Assembly (NCBI GenBank): GCA_037039925.1
Contig: JAXRKP010000686.1
Span: 40,001-104,000 of the forward strand
Direction of reading: 5' to 3'
From: Doris montereyensis
Lineage: Eukaryota; Mollusca; Gastropoda; Nudibranchia; Dorididae
Length of the DNA: 64,000 bases
Under the pieces are notes generated by a model, which searched no databases, was not told where the DNA came from, and saw nothing but the letters and a program-made list of their open reading frames with translations. How positions within the stretch are numbered: the stretch's first letter is position 1; each line of letters starts with the position of its first letter. The position numbers and the translations under genes are program-made. Below are positions 1-11,659 of the stretch, in pieces.

Positions 1-1011
1 ACATGAGGTCTAATCGGGATACCTGAAACGAGCTAAACGCCCCTGTAGTTTTACATTTTGATCCATATTCATAAAATGTAATTTAGTATATTTTGAAGTC
101 TGTTTTCAATTCTCAAATTCTCTAACAAATTATTAAATGTTTCAACCTTGCTTCAAGTTCAAATTGATTCTTCTTCTTTTTTGTGTCCTATTTTTTTCAA
201 CTCGTTCGTTGGACAGAAGAATATCTACATCCAGAACTAGAACCTAATGTAAATAGATCTAGACACAGGGAGATATAAAATATTTATTTACAAGAGTGAT
301 ATAAAATTATCAATTATTGATTAGATTCTATGGCAACACAAGATAGTCGGACTTGAGCAATCTAGATTTTTAAAGTTCAAAAGGGTGAAAAGGCAAGTAC
401 GAATAAGTAGATCTAGCGGTTCTGCTCTCCTGGCTGGCACTGGCATGAATAAATCTTGAAATGACACTGACACGTGTAGGATGTCGAAGATGCCATAGCA
501 GCTATTTTCCCAGAATTTTATGATGTGGATCTAAATAAATCTAGTCATATATGTTGATTCACATGTTTAGATAGATAACATTTAAGTGTTTAAGTCAGCA
601 CGTACGTCTTCTGCTGTCAGTATACAATGAATAGCACTAGTAAAAAACAAGCCACGCAAGAGTTATCACTGATCTGGGAGATTGCCCATATACATCATGG
701 GACAGATTAGATTAGCAGCAGGAGCTAAACGCGTCATTCTGTTGAACGTTTACTGCCCACTCTGTTCCCTTTTGTTAAGCATGAATGTATGAATGAATGA
801 TTTATTGAACAAACATTTTACATAAAGAGACTCTTTGCAGATGTGACTTTTCTACACCATTCTTGACAACTTATCTTTTTTCTGGGTTGTTTTTTTTTTT
901 TTAACAAAAAAGAGTTTTGGTAGAAAATGGAGGCATCTACTACATTGTCTAAATTCTCATGTCTCATCTCATTCTAATTTGCCTTATGTTGTCCTACTGA
1001 ATTCTTTCTAG
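1..1011. other. Intron or upstream sequence of the dsRNA-binding protein gene
   Basis: No coding exon was recognised. The missing dsRBD1 is not here. Several AGATCT/TCTAGA-type words occur between 200 and 560. The end carries the acceptor of the first visible exon. Confidence 0.5.
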
Positions 1012-1196
1012 TAACACCAATTCAACAACTCCAAGCAAAGAAGAGGACATCGGGCAATCCAGTCGGTGAACTCCAAGAATTTACACAGAAAAAAAACTCC
1101 TGAAGCCACCAATGTATGAATTTGTAACGGAACAGGGCCCACCTCATGCCGTGAATTTGTTTGCAACATCAAGTTTTGGGAAATACACAGACAAAG
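1012..1196 (+). CDS. dsRNA-binding protein exon: first half of dsRBD2
   Basis: The acceptor is ttctttctag and the donor is gtagtt in phase 1. It encodes GNPVGELQEF, LLKPPMYEFVTEQGPP and, after indels, REFVCNIKF and GKYTDKG. An eight-A run at 1089-1096, a missing C at 1149-1150 and an extra T at 1174-1177 break the frame. Confidence 0.82.
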
Positions 1197-4100
1197 GTAG
1201 TTTTTTTACCTTTGAAGTCCGTCAAGATAACAACCTTGACTGTACATATGACAATGCTGGGGCTGGATTGATTTTATTTTCATAGATGGCTTGGGATTGA
1301 TACGCCTTTGAACGTCAAGATTCGAGATGATTGAGTTTAAGATTTTTTCATGCGGTCAACAGCATAATCGAAGGAGTCATTTCAATAGTGTGCCTATGTC
1401 CATTTTCGTTAAAAAAATGAAACAGAGAGACAATCCTAGGGGAGTAAAGAAAATCTCGCTTCCTGAAAAGTGAAAATGATCAGATGAAACACATCACATT
1501 TAAAGCTGCTTTGAAACTTGGAATTCCCAAAGCCAACCGTGCCATAGTCCATGTTTTTTGGCATTTTCTTTAAATGGCGTAATTGTGGCTTAGGCACACT
1601 ATTGAAATGACCGCTTTTTTCTTGATACAGGTGGAGATAGACCACTCTCAAATCTGTTGCTACATTTATCCATCCGACTGCTGTTATGCATTTATACTAT
1701 TTATATTATTTATCCTACTTTTTATCTAGGCATATTTATAAAATTATACTATTTATCTCCTTTCTTTCTTTCCTTTGTCAAAAAGAGCAGTGTAGAGAGA
1801 GGGGATATTTGACGAAATAAAATTATTTTTAACAAAGCAAATTAAAGTGACGTAATTCTGACTTTTTGCTTTCTTTCAAATGTCAAAAATGTTACTGGCT
1901 TTGTTAATTTTGATTTGCGTATTAATTTTGCTAGGAGTCAAAATACTTTATAAAAATGCATTTGATATTTATGACGTAAACAAACTATTTTTAATTAGGT
2001 TTTTAGTTTGTTTACATTTGTAACATTGTAGTTCCTTCTTTTTTTTCCTTTTTCATTTCATTATGAATACATGACTACATTAGCATATTATTAAATCTTT
2101 CTCAGGCACTGGTCGCTCTAAAAGAACTGCGTAAAAGAACTGCAGCTGCTAATATGTTGATTCAACTACGATCCTTCTCTCAAACGAAAGATGTGGACAA
2201 ACAGATAGAAGACTCTGATGAAGATGAGGATATTCCATTGGTGTGTAATTTGAAACAACAAGATTCATGCTACGAGCATCAAATAAGTTTTTAATTGACA
2301 ACCATTAAACTTGTCTTGCAGTCTTTAAAGATGAATTTTGAAGAAGAAGCAGAAGGGAAAAAATTGGTACTTAGAGACTATTCTGTATTTTCTTGACCAA
2401 TTTTTAAGAATATCCAGTTTCAGGTCTACCCAACATTAAATTTTGTTTGGTACAACTTCAACTTCTTGGTCAAGGAATAGCTCAAATGACATTAAATGTT
2501 AAGTACAGGGTTACTGAAGTAAGACAAATTCATTGTTTACTCTACCTTTTAAAAATCATATAGAAATAAATACATGCACAAAATAAGATTCCAAAACAAT
2601 GGCACATATATGCAAATAAAGCAAAACAGAAACTTTCAAACGTTTTGCTGAACAGTTTGCTTCTATAGCTCACATGATTGTACTAAGTTTTACACATTTT
2701 CCATCTCTTTGCTTTCCATGCTTTTAAGTTCCTTCAAGGCCATTATGGTCCATAGAGTCGGAGCTTGTGATTTCTATAGCGGGAAGCAAAACATGCGATA
2801 CTAATCACCTCCTGGATGGGACGTTAGCCTGATGTAGGCTTTTACTCCTAAGGTAGTACTTGTACCCAGCATTTGCACATGGTTCGAGTGGGGGAAATGT
2901 GTGTTTCTTTTAATTCACCCTGGGATCACCGCTATGGTGGACATGGTAAAATTCAATGAAATCTTCTGCTCAAAAACCCTTTCTTGGTGTCCCCTACTCA
3001 ATTATGAATATATGTTATATCATATTTGATGTGCTGATTTCCGTTTAGTGGCTAAATGGAAAGACATGGAATGTGTTTTGTTCACTTCAGCATTAGATAA
3101 ATCATTAATTATGACAATGATTTTCAATCTTACATATTAGTACATTTTATCACTCATAATCATAACTTGCAAAAGATTTCTTTCACTTAGATATACTACA
3201 TCTAAATGAAATAAAAATTTTGTAATAAAAAAAAACCCATTGTATATAAATTTCTTATTTGTTGATATATATGTAAATTAACATGTTAGTTTTATGAAAG
3301 ATATATGTATTTTAAATCACTTGTAATATTATCTTTAAGAACTGAAATAATAGGCCAACAAAGTAAGAGAGAGAGAGAGATTGAATTATAAGCTGCATGT
3401 TTTTTAAAAAAACTAACTCATTGTGAATGTTTCACAGGGATGCTTATAACTTTTTTTAATTATTAGTTTTTTTAGAAATAATTTATAATCTTATTTTATT
3501 GTTTTTTAGCAAGGATTTGATGCAAGAGTTTCCTATGCCAACCTGAAAGAGAAGCAAACCTAAAACCACAAATCCACAATCTGCACTTGAAATTCAAAAA
3601 GTTTTATGAGAAGGTCATGGTGGAAACTACTATAATAACCGGAGGAAAGCAGGTCAGAGGTCAAGGCCTGACTCCACCCACCAACTACTGCCAGATGTTG
3701 CAAGAGATAGCAGAGGTGCAGCGATTTGAAGTGCAATATTTTGACATCAAAGATGAAAGTACATATATCTTGGGTGAGCCTTCGTCATGATTTTTTAATG
3801 AGATTCATTTTCTTTTTGTTAACGTTGCCAACATTACAATGACCCAGAGGTCACCTTAAAGTAACTATTGTGGAACGTTATGGTAAGAGTCATTTCAAAG
3901 AACAATAACAGCATACTATACTACTACTAAAAAGCTGAAATTGTAAACTGTCAAACCTCTACTTATACTGCTAGTTAATTGTCAGACCTTAGTTAATATT
4001 GTAAATAATAAAATGAGAAGTTAACTCACCATAGCTTTGCATTTTGCATTTGCAGACATTATAATAATAGTTTTAACGGGTTTCATAGCCATGCACTCAA

Positions 4101-5410
4101 TAATGCAAATAACATTGATCTCTTTAATGTGTTCCCCAGGGTTTTAGTTTTTGGGAAAATTCATTGAATGAAAAGAAGCATAACAAAAAATAAACTGCAG
4201 TGAAGCTCAATTCAGTTTCGTCACTTTCTGATCTGTGATATACAGGGAGACTTTTCGGCAGTGCAGAGGCAAGGTGTCACTCAGCCTCTCAACCAAACGG
4301 TCGTAGGTTCAGAAAGCCCTGGCGGTTGATAAATTTTCTTGCATTATTCTAGTTTTTAGTGAAACCTACACCACCGTTTTCCCCCCTACCCACCCACCCC
4401 TCTTCCCACTAGTCCAATTTCTGCCCTTTAGGGGATCCACAACTAGGCCCATCGGAGATGGACAATGATAAAGGAGGTCCCATGTGCAGATCACAACACT
4501 GTGCACGTTATCAGATCCCTTAACAGGGCAGTTGATTTTGAATGATATTTTAAAGTGGCGGTGCAAGCCTTCAATTAACCTGTTTTCTTTGCAAACTTAT
4601 AAAACTGCTACTACCACTAGTAAAAGGAGAAAAATTAGAATTAAATCTGCTACAAATTTTAAAAACTACCATAAAGATATGGATGGAATCAAATATCAAA
4701 AATTGAATGAAAAGTTTGAATGGTTGAATATCAAAGATTTTTTTCTTCCTTTTTTTTTTTCCCTAGTTGTAAAAGTAAGAATCAAATGAAAAGATAAGAA
4801 AACTGGTGGTTTAGGTACATAGTGAATAGAAATGATATGTCAGGAAGTAGCCGCTAGACTTGTATATAGAATTTATGTGAAGGAAACAAGTTACATGAAT
4901 AGTTAAATGGCAAATGTGAGGAAAATAACAGAAAAAAATGAAGGTTTTGTGGATTGATGACAAAATGAATATTGAAGTGCTTCACCATCAGGAGTGAAGG
5001 ATGTCAGTTTACATTTATTTTATGTCGTTATGTGTCAGTTTACATTTATTTTATGTCGTTATGTGTCAGTTTGCATTTATTTTATGTCGTTATGTGTCAG
5101 TTTGCATTTATTTTATGTCGTTATGTGTCAGTTTGCATTTATTTTATGTCGTTATGTGTCAGTTTGCATTTATTTTATGTCGTTATGTGTCAGTTTGCAT
5201 TTATTTTATGTCGTTATGTGTCAGTTTGCAAGGGACCCCAAGTTATGTATTATATTTACATATTTTATTGTCCTCAGGTATGAACCAATGCCTGGTCCAG
5301 CTGTCGACCATTCCCACCGCAGTGTGTCAGGTACCGGGCCAGTGATGGACGAGGCTCACGCTAATGCTGCCCACAATGCATTGCAGTACCTTAGAATCAT
5401 GATCAAGTAA
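1012..5410 (+). CDS. TARBP2/PRKRA/Loquacious-type dsRNA-binding protein, 3' part (dsRBD2, linker, dsRBD3)
   Basis: The product belongs to the family of three-dsRBD partners of Dicer and PKR (TRBP, PACT, Loquacious), cytoplasmic proteins that load small RNAs or modulate PKR. Five exons are visible: 1012-1196, 2106-2240, 2322-2366, 3510-3773 and 5278-5410. dsRBD2 begins with GNPVGELQEF, continues with PPMYEFVTEQGPPHA and ends with GTGRSKRTA and KRTAAANML, the basic helix that contacts RNA. An acidic linker (EDSDEDEDIP, EEEAEG) follows. dsRBD3 reads PPTNYCQMLQEIAEVQRFEV, YFDIKDEST, NQCLVQLSTIPTAVC and AHANAAHNALQYLRIMIK, then TAA. This third domain matches the Dicer-binding domain of the family in order and position. 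dsRBD1 and the start codon are upstream of the window. Six one- or two-base indels interrupt the frame (near 1089-1096, 1149, 1174-1177, 2132, 3560 and 5330). Family assignment is strong; TRBP versus PACT cannot be decided here. Confidence 0.88.
1366..1612 (+). mobile_element. MITE copy A (same family as 10211-10479), degenerate ends
   Basis: It is nearly collinear with the element at 10211-10479: both contain the words gtgtgcctatgtccattttc, ggaattcccaaagc and a terminal tattgaaatgacc. The left end is cgaaggagtcatttcaatag and the right end is its approximate complement. It lies in an intron of the dsRNA-binding protein gene. Confidence 0.7.
2106..2240 (+). CDS. dsRNA-binding protein exon: second half of dsRBD2 and acidic linker
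   Basis: The acceptor is tttctcag. It starts in phase 1 with GTGRSKRTA. One extra T at 2132 must be skipped, after which KRTAAANMLIQLRSF and QIEDSDEDEDIPL are open up to the donor gtgtgt. Confidence 0.85.
2322..2366 (+). CDS. dsRNA-binding protein exon: 15-codon acidic linker microexon
   Basis: A 45-base symmetrical exon encodes SLKMNFEEEAEGKKL between tcttgcag and gtactt. It keeps frame with the exons on both sides (phase 0/0). There is little independent conservation, so it rests on splice sites and phase. Confidence 0.6.
2735..2880 (-). mobile_element. SINE family 2, 5'-truncated copy
   Basis: Read on the - strand it gives the body of the family seen intact at 12650-12918: gggtacaagtac, taggagtaaaagcctacatc, and taatggccttgaagga at its 3' end. 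The tRNA-like head is missing. Confidence 0.6.
2885..2965 (+). mobile_element. SINE-like family 3, partial copy
   Basis: It carries the family words taattcaccctgggatcac and atggtaaaattcaatgaaat. It abuts the SINE 2 remnant just upstream. Confidence 0.45.
3510..3773 (+). CDS. dsRNA-binding protein exon: linker and first half of dsRBD3
   Basis: The acceptor is gttttttag and the donor is gtgagc, phase 1. It opens with QGFDARVSYANLKEKQT; a missing C near 3560 then shifts to LKPQIHNLHLKF and on into PPTNYCQMLQEIAEVQRFEV and YFDIKDESTYILG, the start of the third dsRBD. Confidence 0.85.
4262..4515 (+). mobile_element. SINE family 1 copy (intron of dsRNA-binding protein gene)
   Basis: It has the head agaggcaaggtgtcact...gcctctcaacc, a degenerate B-box region gtaggttcagaaagcc and the body cccatcggagatggacaatg and gtgcagatcacaacactgtg. 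It is diverged, with the end lost. Confidence 0.6.
5000..5231 (+). repeat. 31-bp minisatellite, about 7.5 copies, next to the last-exon acceptor
   Basis: The unit starts tgtcagtttgcatttatttt and ends atgtcgttatg. Copies are almost identical; the first two have an A for G. Because 31 is not a multiple of 3, each frame reads the same peptide series shifted, which explains three overlapping open frames. It ends 46 bases before the last exon of the dsRNA-binding protein gene. Confidence 0.9.
5278..5410 (+). CDS. dsRNA-binding protein last exon: end of dsRBD3 and stop
   Basis: The acceptor is tcctcag. It continues the split glycine with MNQCLVQLSTIPTAVCQ; one G is missing at 5330-5331, and the second frame gives GTGPVMDEAHANAAHNALQY and LRIMIK before TAA at 5408-5410. 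The ending at LQYLKIM-type residues is where TRBP, PACT and Loquacious also end. Confidence 0.9.
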
Positions 5411-6052
5411 CCAGGGTGCCCAGGAAATGCCATAGCCTCACACACCAACACTAGCAAGGATTATTGACTCAGTGTTAGATCTTCATGATTCTCAGCGTAC
5501 TTGTTTCTTCCGTGACAGCTACATTTTCTTTTCTTTTCACAAATCTCAGAATCTCATTTTCTTCAAAAGAATCTTCATAGTATTCCACTCGGAAACTTTT
5601 GAAGCTTTGGAAGCTCGTGCTTTTTTCATAGGGCAAGTGGGTGGTTTTGGTTTTGCTGAGGGTGGGAGTTCCTGTTAAGGATTATTTTTGGGGGAAAATT
5701 ATTTTGTTTAATTTTGTAGATTAAAAAACGAAATGTTATTGTTTTCAGTGCTTTTAATTCCCAAGGCTCTGAAAGAGGCCACTGTTTATTTTCTAACATT
5801 TTGTAATGCTCATCATAAAAGAATTTATACTTTTATTGTGAGTGAACCCCGGAAATGTTTTCATAAGAGAATTGCTGAGGAAACTGAAAATATGTTTTGA
5901 ATTTCCGTATTTAATAAGAAATCATATATAAATGGATTTGGCAGCAATTTGGGTGGGGTGTTTTTTTTTTGTTAGTTTTAAATCTTTTAGATTAATTTTG
6001 TTATAAAAAAAGAACTTTACATAACCCTAATATTTTTGTTGTATTATTAACG

Positions 6053-6195
6053 TTGTCATAAGATACAGCTGTAATTGACATTTTTGTTTAGTTGAACTTT
6101 GTCATGAGATACAGCTGTAATTGACATTTTTGTTTAGTTGAACTTTGTCATAAGATACAGCTGTAATTGATATTTTTGTTTAGTTGTAGTCCTGG
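6053..6195 (+). repeat. 47-bp tandem repeat, three copies
   Basis: Each unit contains gtcataagatacagctgtaa and ttgacatttttgtttagttg (one copy has gtcatgagatac). It lies in the 3' flank of the dsRNA-binding protein gene. Confidence 0.85.
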
Positions 6196-7067
6196 TTTTG
6201 TATTTCTTATTTGTCATAAACATTATTCAGGTTAAAAAAAAAAACAAGAGATTTACTTCCTCTTTCCCCATTTTTGTCGACCCCTTCAAGAACGGAAGTA
6301 TTGACATTCGTTTTTAAAATGCATTGTTTTGTTAATCAAGGAAGCACCCAACCATAATTCTTCAATAACTAAGAACTTGCAGGTGTCAACAAATAGAAAT
6401 ACATTTTTATCTCCTTTTAAAAAGCTGGCAGCGTGTAAATATCGGTTGCCACACATACTTGTAACCAGAGCACATCATTCTCAGAAAAGATTTCCCGCTT
6501 GGGGTCTTGGTTGCAAATCTTATTTCCACCTGAGGTTTTTGAGCATCTTTTGGTTTAGAAAAGACTTTTAAATTAGCTGACTTGACACGACAGACTACAA
6601 GACAGAACAAACTATGAAACTTTTTAGGCTGAAATCATGCAGATTTCGTTGGTGTTTGATTTTTGGTGTGAGGCTATGTGATGTCCTGGGGTTGTTGGTC
6701 GGGTTGGGGATAGATGTTTACTAGTTTGATTGTGTCTACTTGGGGAAAAAAATAAATCAAGTGCTCGGTTTTTATATTATATATTGTATATGTGTGTGCA
6801 TGTGTATAGATATGCATTTTTGTCAGTGCAAGTTTCTATCCACCTAACTAGGGACAATTGGCACTGGGTTTGGGTTTCTTTTTTGGGGGGGGGGGGGGGG
6901 GGTTCTTTATGATAATATTGTATGGTAGTAAATTGGCACTGGGTTTGGTTGGGTTTTTTTTTGGGGGGGGGGGTTCTATAAATAAAATCTTTATGATAAT
7001 ATTGTTTTAGTATGGGTATTTCTAGCTTGGATTTCACACAGTTTAATTTCAAAATGAATGACATAGG

Positions 7068-7168
7068 CAGTTGGCAGGCTCTACTGGAAAGTCCTACTTC
7101 TTTCCTCTTCGTTCACCCTGAGATCACTGCATGTGGTTGATGGAGTAAATTGCAATGAAATAAACAAT
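7068..7168 (+). mobile_element. SINE-like family 3 copy
   Basis: It shows the order ggcaggctctactgg, gtcctacttctttcctcttc, ttcaccctgagatcactgca, gatggagtaaattgcaatga. The same order recurs at 10845, 21570, 30070 and, inverted, at 56685. Confidence 0.55.
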
Positions 7169-7548
7169 CCTAGAATAAGAATAGCAGTTGTTAGAGTTGA
7201 CAAGAAAATTGTAGCCTGTAGTTTGTATCTCCAATGGAGAAATAACTTTTCTTTTACAAAATCAGAGTTAAGAGGGTAGAAACATGTACAGATGACTGAT
7301 ATGTATATATATGAAAGGTACAAAGGGAATACTAGATATGTCTATTATAATTACAGTCTTATATAACTCCATATTGTAATGGCTAAAATCATAAAAACGA
7401 GAAATTTATTTTTATACTGCTTAATAAAAAAATTTGATGTTTACTTGCTGAAAATTACCATAAGAAATATTTAATAGTCTTCAAAGTTTTTAATTTTCAA
7501 TGTTCGTAAAGCTGTGACATATCTGTTTTCCCCCTTGTGCCCTTCATA

Positions 7549-7588
<40 letters not shown>

Positions 7589-9384
7589 CATTATTCAAAT
7601 TTGATGGTGTATCTTATTCAATTTTGTATGTTGTTTCTTTATCATAGAGCCTCACTCATCCAATTCCATTTACTATGATTGGATGGTTTATAGTTAATGC
7701 AATTTCGTGTAGAGCTTACTTGTACGATACTATTACACTTATTTCGTTTTCATTTTGTACACAGTGTTGTCCATCATACTTTCATATAGAGTTTTAAGCA
7801 TTTTGCATTGTATTTTTAAATTTGATTCTTTCTTCTTCTTTTTTTTAAGTTTTAATTTTTGTCAGTATTTAGGGCAGTCATGAGTTTTATCTGTATTGTT
7901 AACCTTTGTAGAGATTTACCCTTTTGAACGTATGTTAATATGGGTTGTGTTATTTTTTTTTTTGGGGGGGGGGGGGGTTGTGTCCTCTTTAATGTATGAT
8001 GACATGAATGGGTCGTTTTTCTTTACATTTCTATTGTTTGCGATGTAACAGTTGGCTTGGATTTGAATAGGTGAGGTTCTAAAGTTTATGTTTTCTGAAT
8101 CAAAGAATCAAAGATGCTCTTGTATGAAACAATTTCATATTATAAGTACATCCTCACTCTTTTCTTTTTTTTCTTTCCGTCATGGGAAGATCATCATCCT
8201 GTGAGAAAGAATTTGATATTAAAATCTCATCATATTTTTAAACGATTTAAGTGGCATATTTTTCTATTTTCTACGAACGAAGATACTGCTCACACTTGAA
8301 TTTTTGTTGATATTTTAGTTAGCTTAGGTATGCTGTAAGTGTCAGTATTGTGAATTATCATTTTTATTGATTGATCATTAGGTCCTTTGTCATTTTTTCC
8401 TCTTAATATTACCTCCTCATGGCAGTAGATGAAAAAGGTACCGTAATAAATAATATAATGTGTGCAAGGTGGCATTGTGATGAATGAAATATGCAGTTCT
8501 TGTACTTCTAACACTTGAATTTACCCTTCATTTCTTGCAATTCCAATGTTTATTGCTTATGACAACACAAGGTGTCTCATAGCGTTGTTCACAGTATTCT
8601 CTGGACTTTAATTTTATGTGCAGAGTTGAACGTAAGGAAAGAATATTGAAACTTGTATGGGGTGGGAAAATGGACATGCATTCATTTTCTTCATCTCTAA
8701 TGTGAGCGTGTCAGTGTAAGGTTTTGAAGCTCATTTCACCTTTGGCTTAGAAAGACTGGGCTGTGTTTTTGTTGTTTTTTGTTTATTTTGTTTTCGATAT
8801 CCTTTTCACAATTGAGTTTGTTTTTGTTTTACTGAAGTAATGCTACTGATTGAAGTAGGGAAAGTATTTATCGGAAAACTATGCCTTGCGAAAGATATAG
8901 CCATTTTTATTTATAGTACGGCTTTTTGCTATGTGTAAACAATTTCCCTAGTCCATAATGCCACCAATGTAATAATACATGTACATGTATTATTTTTATC
9001 ATTAGACATTCACAACTTGAGATGGAGTACACCAATTTTCTTTTGTATCCATGGTTCTGTTTTTGTTGTTGAAAGCTTAAAAAAAAATAGACATAAAACG
9101 TTCAAAATTGTTTTCAATCTTGATATTATATATCAAAAAGATATAGTGATGCCGCTGTAGTCACCGTATAAGATCAAATTCCCTCATCTGCTAGTGCTGG
9201 CAATAGTCTGTGTTACACCATGGGGCCAGATGCTATTATTCACCATCGCTGTTCTTACAATACATTATGCATCTACATATGATATGCACTCCTGCATTTA
9301 TGTTTAAAACTTTATAGTTTACTTTATCTCAAGTAATTTTTTTATAAGGTTGCTTTGTCCCTGCCAGTCTTCCAAGCTCTCTTC

Positions 9385-9692
9385 AGGTGTCATTATTCTT
9401 CTTGAAATCATGACATGTCATTATCCTTCTTGAAATCATGACATGTCATTATCCTTTGAAATCATGACATGTCATTATCCTTCTTGAAATCATGACATGT
9501 CATTATCCTTCTTGAAATCATGACATGTCATTGAAATCATGACATGTGAAATCATGACATGTCATTATCCTTCTTGAAATCATGACATGTCATTATCCTT
9601 CTTGAAATCATGACATGTCATTATCCTTCTTGAAATCATGACATGTCATTATCCTTCTTGAAATCATGACATGCCATTATCCTTTTTGAAAT
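9385..9692 (+). repeat. 28-bp minisatellite with a 12-bp palindrome in each unit, about 11 copies
   Basis: The unit is cattatccttcttgaaatca followed by tgacatgt. Each junction forms atgacatgtcat, which equals its own reverse complement. Some units lack the ccttctt part, so lengths vary. Confidence 0.9.
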
Positions 9693-10210
9693 AATGACAA
9701 AGTGTTGACATGTAGATGTTTTCAAATTGAATAAATTATCTTCCCCAATGTAAAAGATACATGTATTGTTGTTCTCTTTTACTGCTTTCCAATCACGTTC
9801 CTTTAACTTTAACCCAGCTGTATAATATATGTATACATAGCGCAATTCCACTTGTTATTACAAAATTGATGGGACGTTTCAATTCATTTCATTCTAGTGT
9901 TGTTAAACAGATGACAAGAAATGAATATATTTTCAATCCAGGACAACTTTCACTGCAAGATAATTGATAAGGACACTGGAAAGATGAAACAAAAGCTTAG
10001 ACCTCAGTATTGGAAAGAAATGGTGACAGCGAGAGAGCTAGCAAGGCAAATACGTTGCGTAGTGTAAACAGTAGAAGAGTGTATAATTGACATGATTTAC
10101 CACTGCATGGATTCATGTAATTTGCTGATGACAGAAAGGTGCGTCTAAAATAAAAAAGCTTGGGAGGTGAAAGAACTGCACAACGTTTACAAATAAGGGT
10201 CATGTCAATT

Positions 10211-10479
10211 TATAATTGAAGGGGTCACTTCATTAGTGTGCCTATGTCCATTTTCGTTAAAAACGAGACAGAGAGATAATCCTAGGGACTAAATGGAAAT
10301 CATGTTTTCTGAAAAGTGTGAAAATGATATGATGAAAGTACACCATATTTACGGCAGTTTGGAATTTGGAATTCCCAAAGCTAACAGTGCCAAAGTGCGT
10401 GATTTTTTGGCATTTTTCTCTAAATGACGTAATTGTGACTTAAGTACTCTACTGAAATGACCCCACCCCTTCAATTATA
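10211..10479 (+). mobile_element. MITE copy B, best preserved (269 bp)
   Basis: It begins tataattgaaggggtcactt and ends aatgaccccaccccttcaat plus tata, so the ends are terminal inverted repeats of about 15 bases with TA outermost, consistent with a TA target duplication. It has no reading frame of note. A non-autonomous DNA transposon, perhaps Tc1/mariner-related by its TA ends, is an inference. Confidence 0.78.
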
Positions 10480-10844
10480 ATGCTTTCACTTTTACATTTG
10501 CATGTGATCAGTACAATTACATGTAAGGGCTTAATTGCAATTCGCACATCGTGTAAAGGGCATTATAATGCTTTCAATCAAAACTGGTGTGACTAATTTG
10601 ATAATGTTTGCAAGTGACGATCAGGAAGTGTAATTGTAATACATATTGTACTATTACAAGTAAACGTCCATTTCAATTTTCAATGTACAGTGTAATGTTT
10701 AAGTAGAACTTTGAAGAGGGTGGTTCTCTGGAATAATTCTGGGCATCTTAGATTGACAGGCATTTTGTGTTGCTTTTAAGCTTAAACAGAGGGAAACATG
10801 TAATGTTCAAGGTCACAAGGAGGAATGTAGTGCTAACAGGGTAG

Positions 10845-10978
10845 GCGGTTGGTGAGATCTGCTGGTAGGTCCTACTTCTTTCCTTTCACTCTTTTTTCAC
10901 TTACCTTTCATCTTGCTGTTTCCTCTTAATTCACCCTGAGAGTGAGATCGCGGCAAGGGTAAATTTCAAAGAAACAAA
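10845..10978 (+). mobile_element. SINE-like family 3 copy
   Basis: It carries ctgctggtaggtcctacttc, cacttacctttcatcttgct, cctcttaattcaccctgaga and aagggtaaatttcaaagaaa in the family order. Confidence 0.6.
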
Positions 10979-11659
10979 TTCGAGTGTTAAGCAAGCAGAA
11001 GTGCATTTTTATGCTTGCCAGCAGGTAGAGGGGAATCCCCATATTTTAGGTAAATGTAAGTATGCTTTTGTTTGTTTACTTGTTTACTACTGCAACTTTA
11101 GGTATTTTAATGTTTACAAGCACAGCGAACATTGCAATATTTACAATCAGTGGGGCATTGCAATGTTTACAATTAGTGGGTTATTGCAAAGTTTGCAAGC
11201 TGAAACATGTATATGAAGTTCACAAAGATTCACACTGAATGTAATAAGCTTACGTTAACGGCTGGGGGGAGGGAGGTTATCATCTCTATGAGTATGTTAA
11301 CATTTACCTCTTATTGAGAGGGTAAGGTATGTACAATTTTGCAGTTTATTACAGAGGATCTGAATGCAATTATTAGCTTTACACTGAGGGGGATTTCAGG
11401 GATTATGTCTGCAACTGCAAGTTGTCATCAAAGTTAGAGTGTTTGATTGACCACAGATTGATATGCTAAGGGGCTTGTATTGTGTGTTGTGCTCATAAAG
11501 TTTGCAATCAAGAAAAGAAACAACTATATGTGATACATGTAAATGTACAACATGTGTACGGCGCCTCTGCCTGTGTGTTGGCCACCATGAAGTAATTCAT
11601 TCTATTCAGTGCGACTCATTCATCTAGTCAAGCAAATGCACACACTCTTGCGTTTTCTG

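Larger units (their letters stand above)
5411..10210. other. 3' UTR and intergenic sequence after the dsRNA-binding protein gene
   Basis: No conserved reading frame was seen. AT-rich sequence with poly-G runs (near 6888-6902, 6963-6973 and 7966-7977), a (TA)n tract near 7557-7585 and the repeats listed separately. A ttctttatgataatattgt segment with a poly-G stretch is duplicated within 6860-7010. The poly(A) site could not be located with confidence. Confidence 0.5.

Noticed and set aside
4972..5283. Three overlapping small proteins with FYVVMCQFAFILCRY repeats
   Set aside because: The 31-bp period yields the same peptide in every frame; it is intronic to the dsRNA-binding protein gene.
9385..9692. 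CRISPR-like direct repeats
   Set aside because: The window is an animal genome; units are contiguous without unique spacers, so it is a minisatellite.
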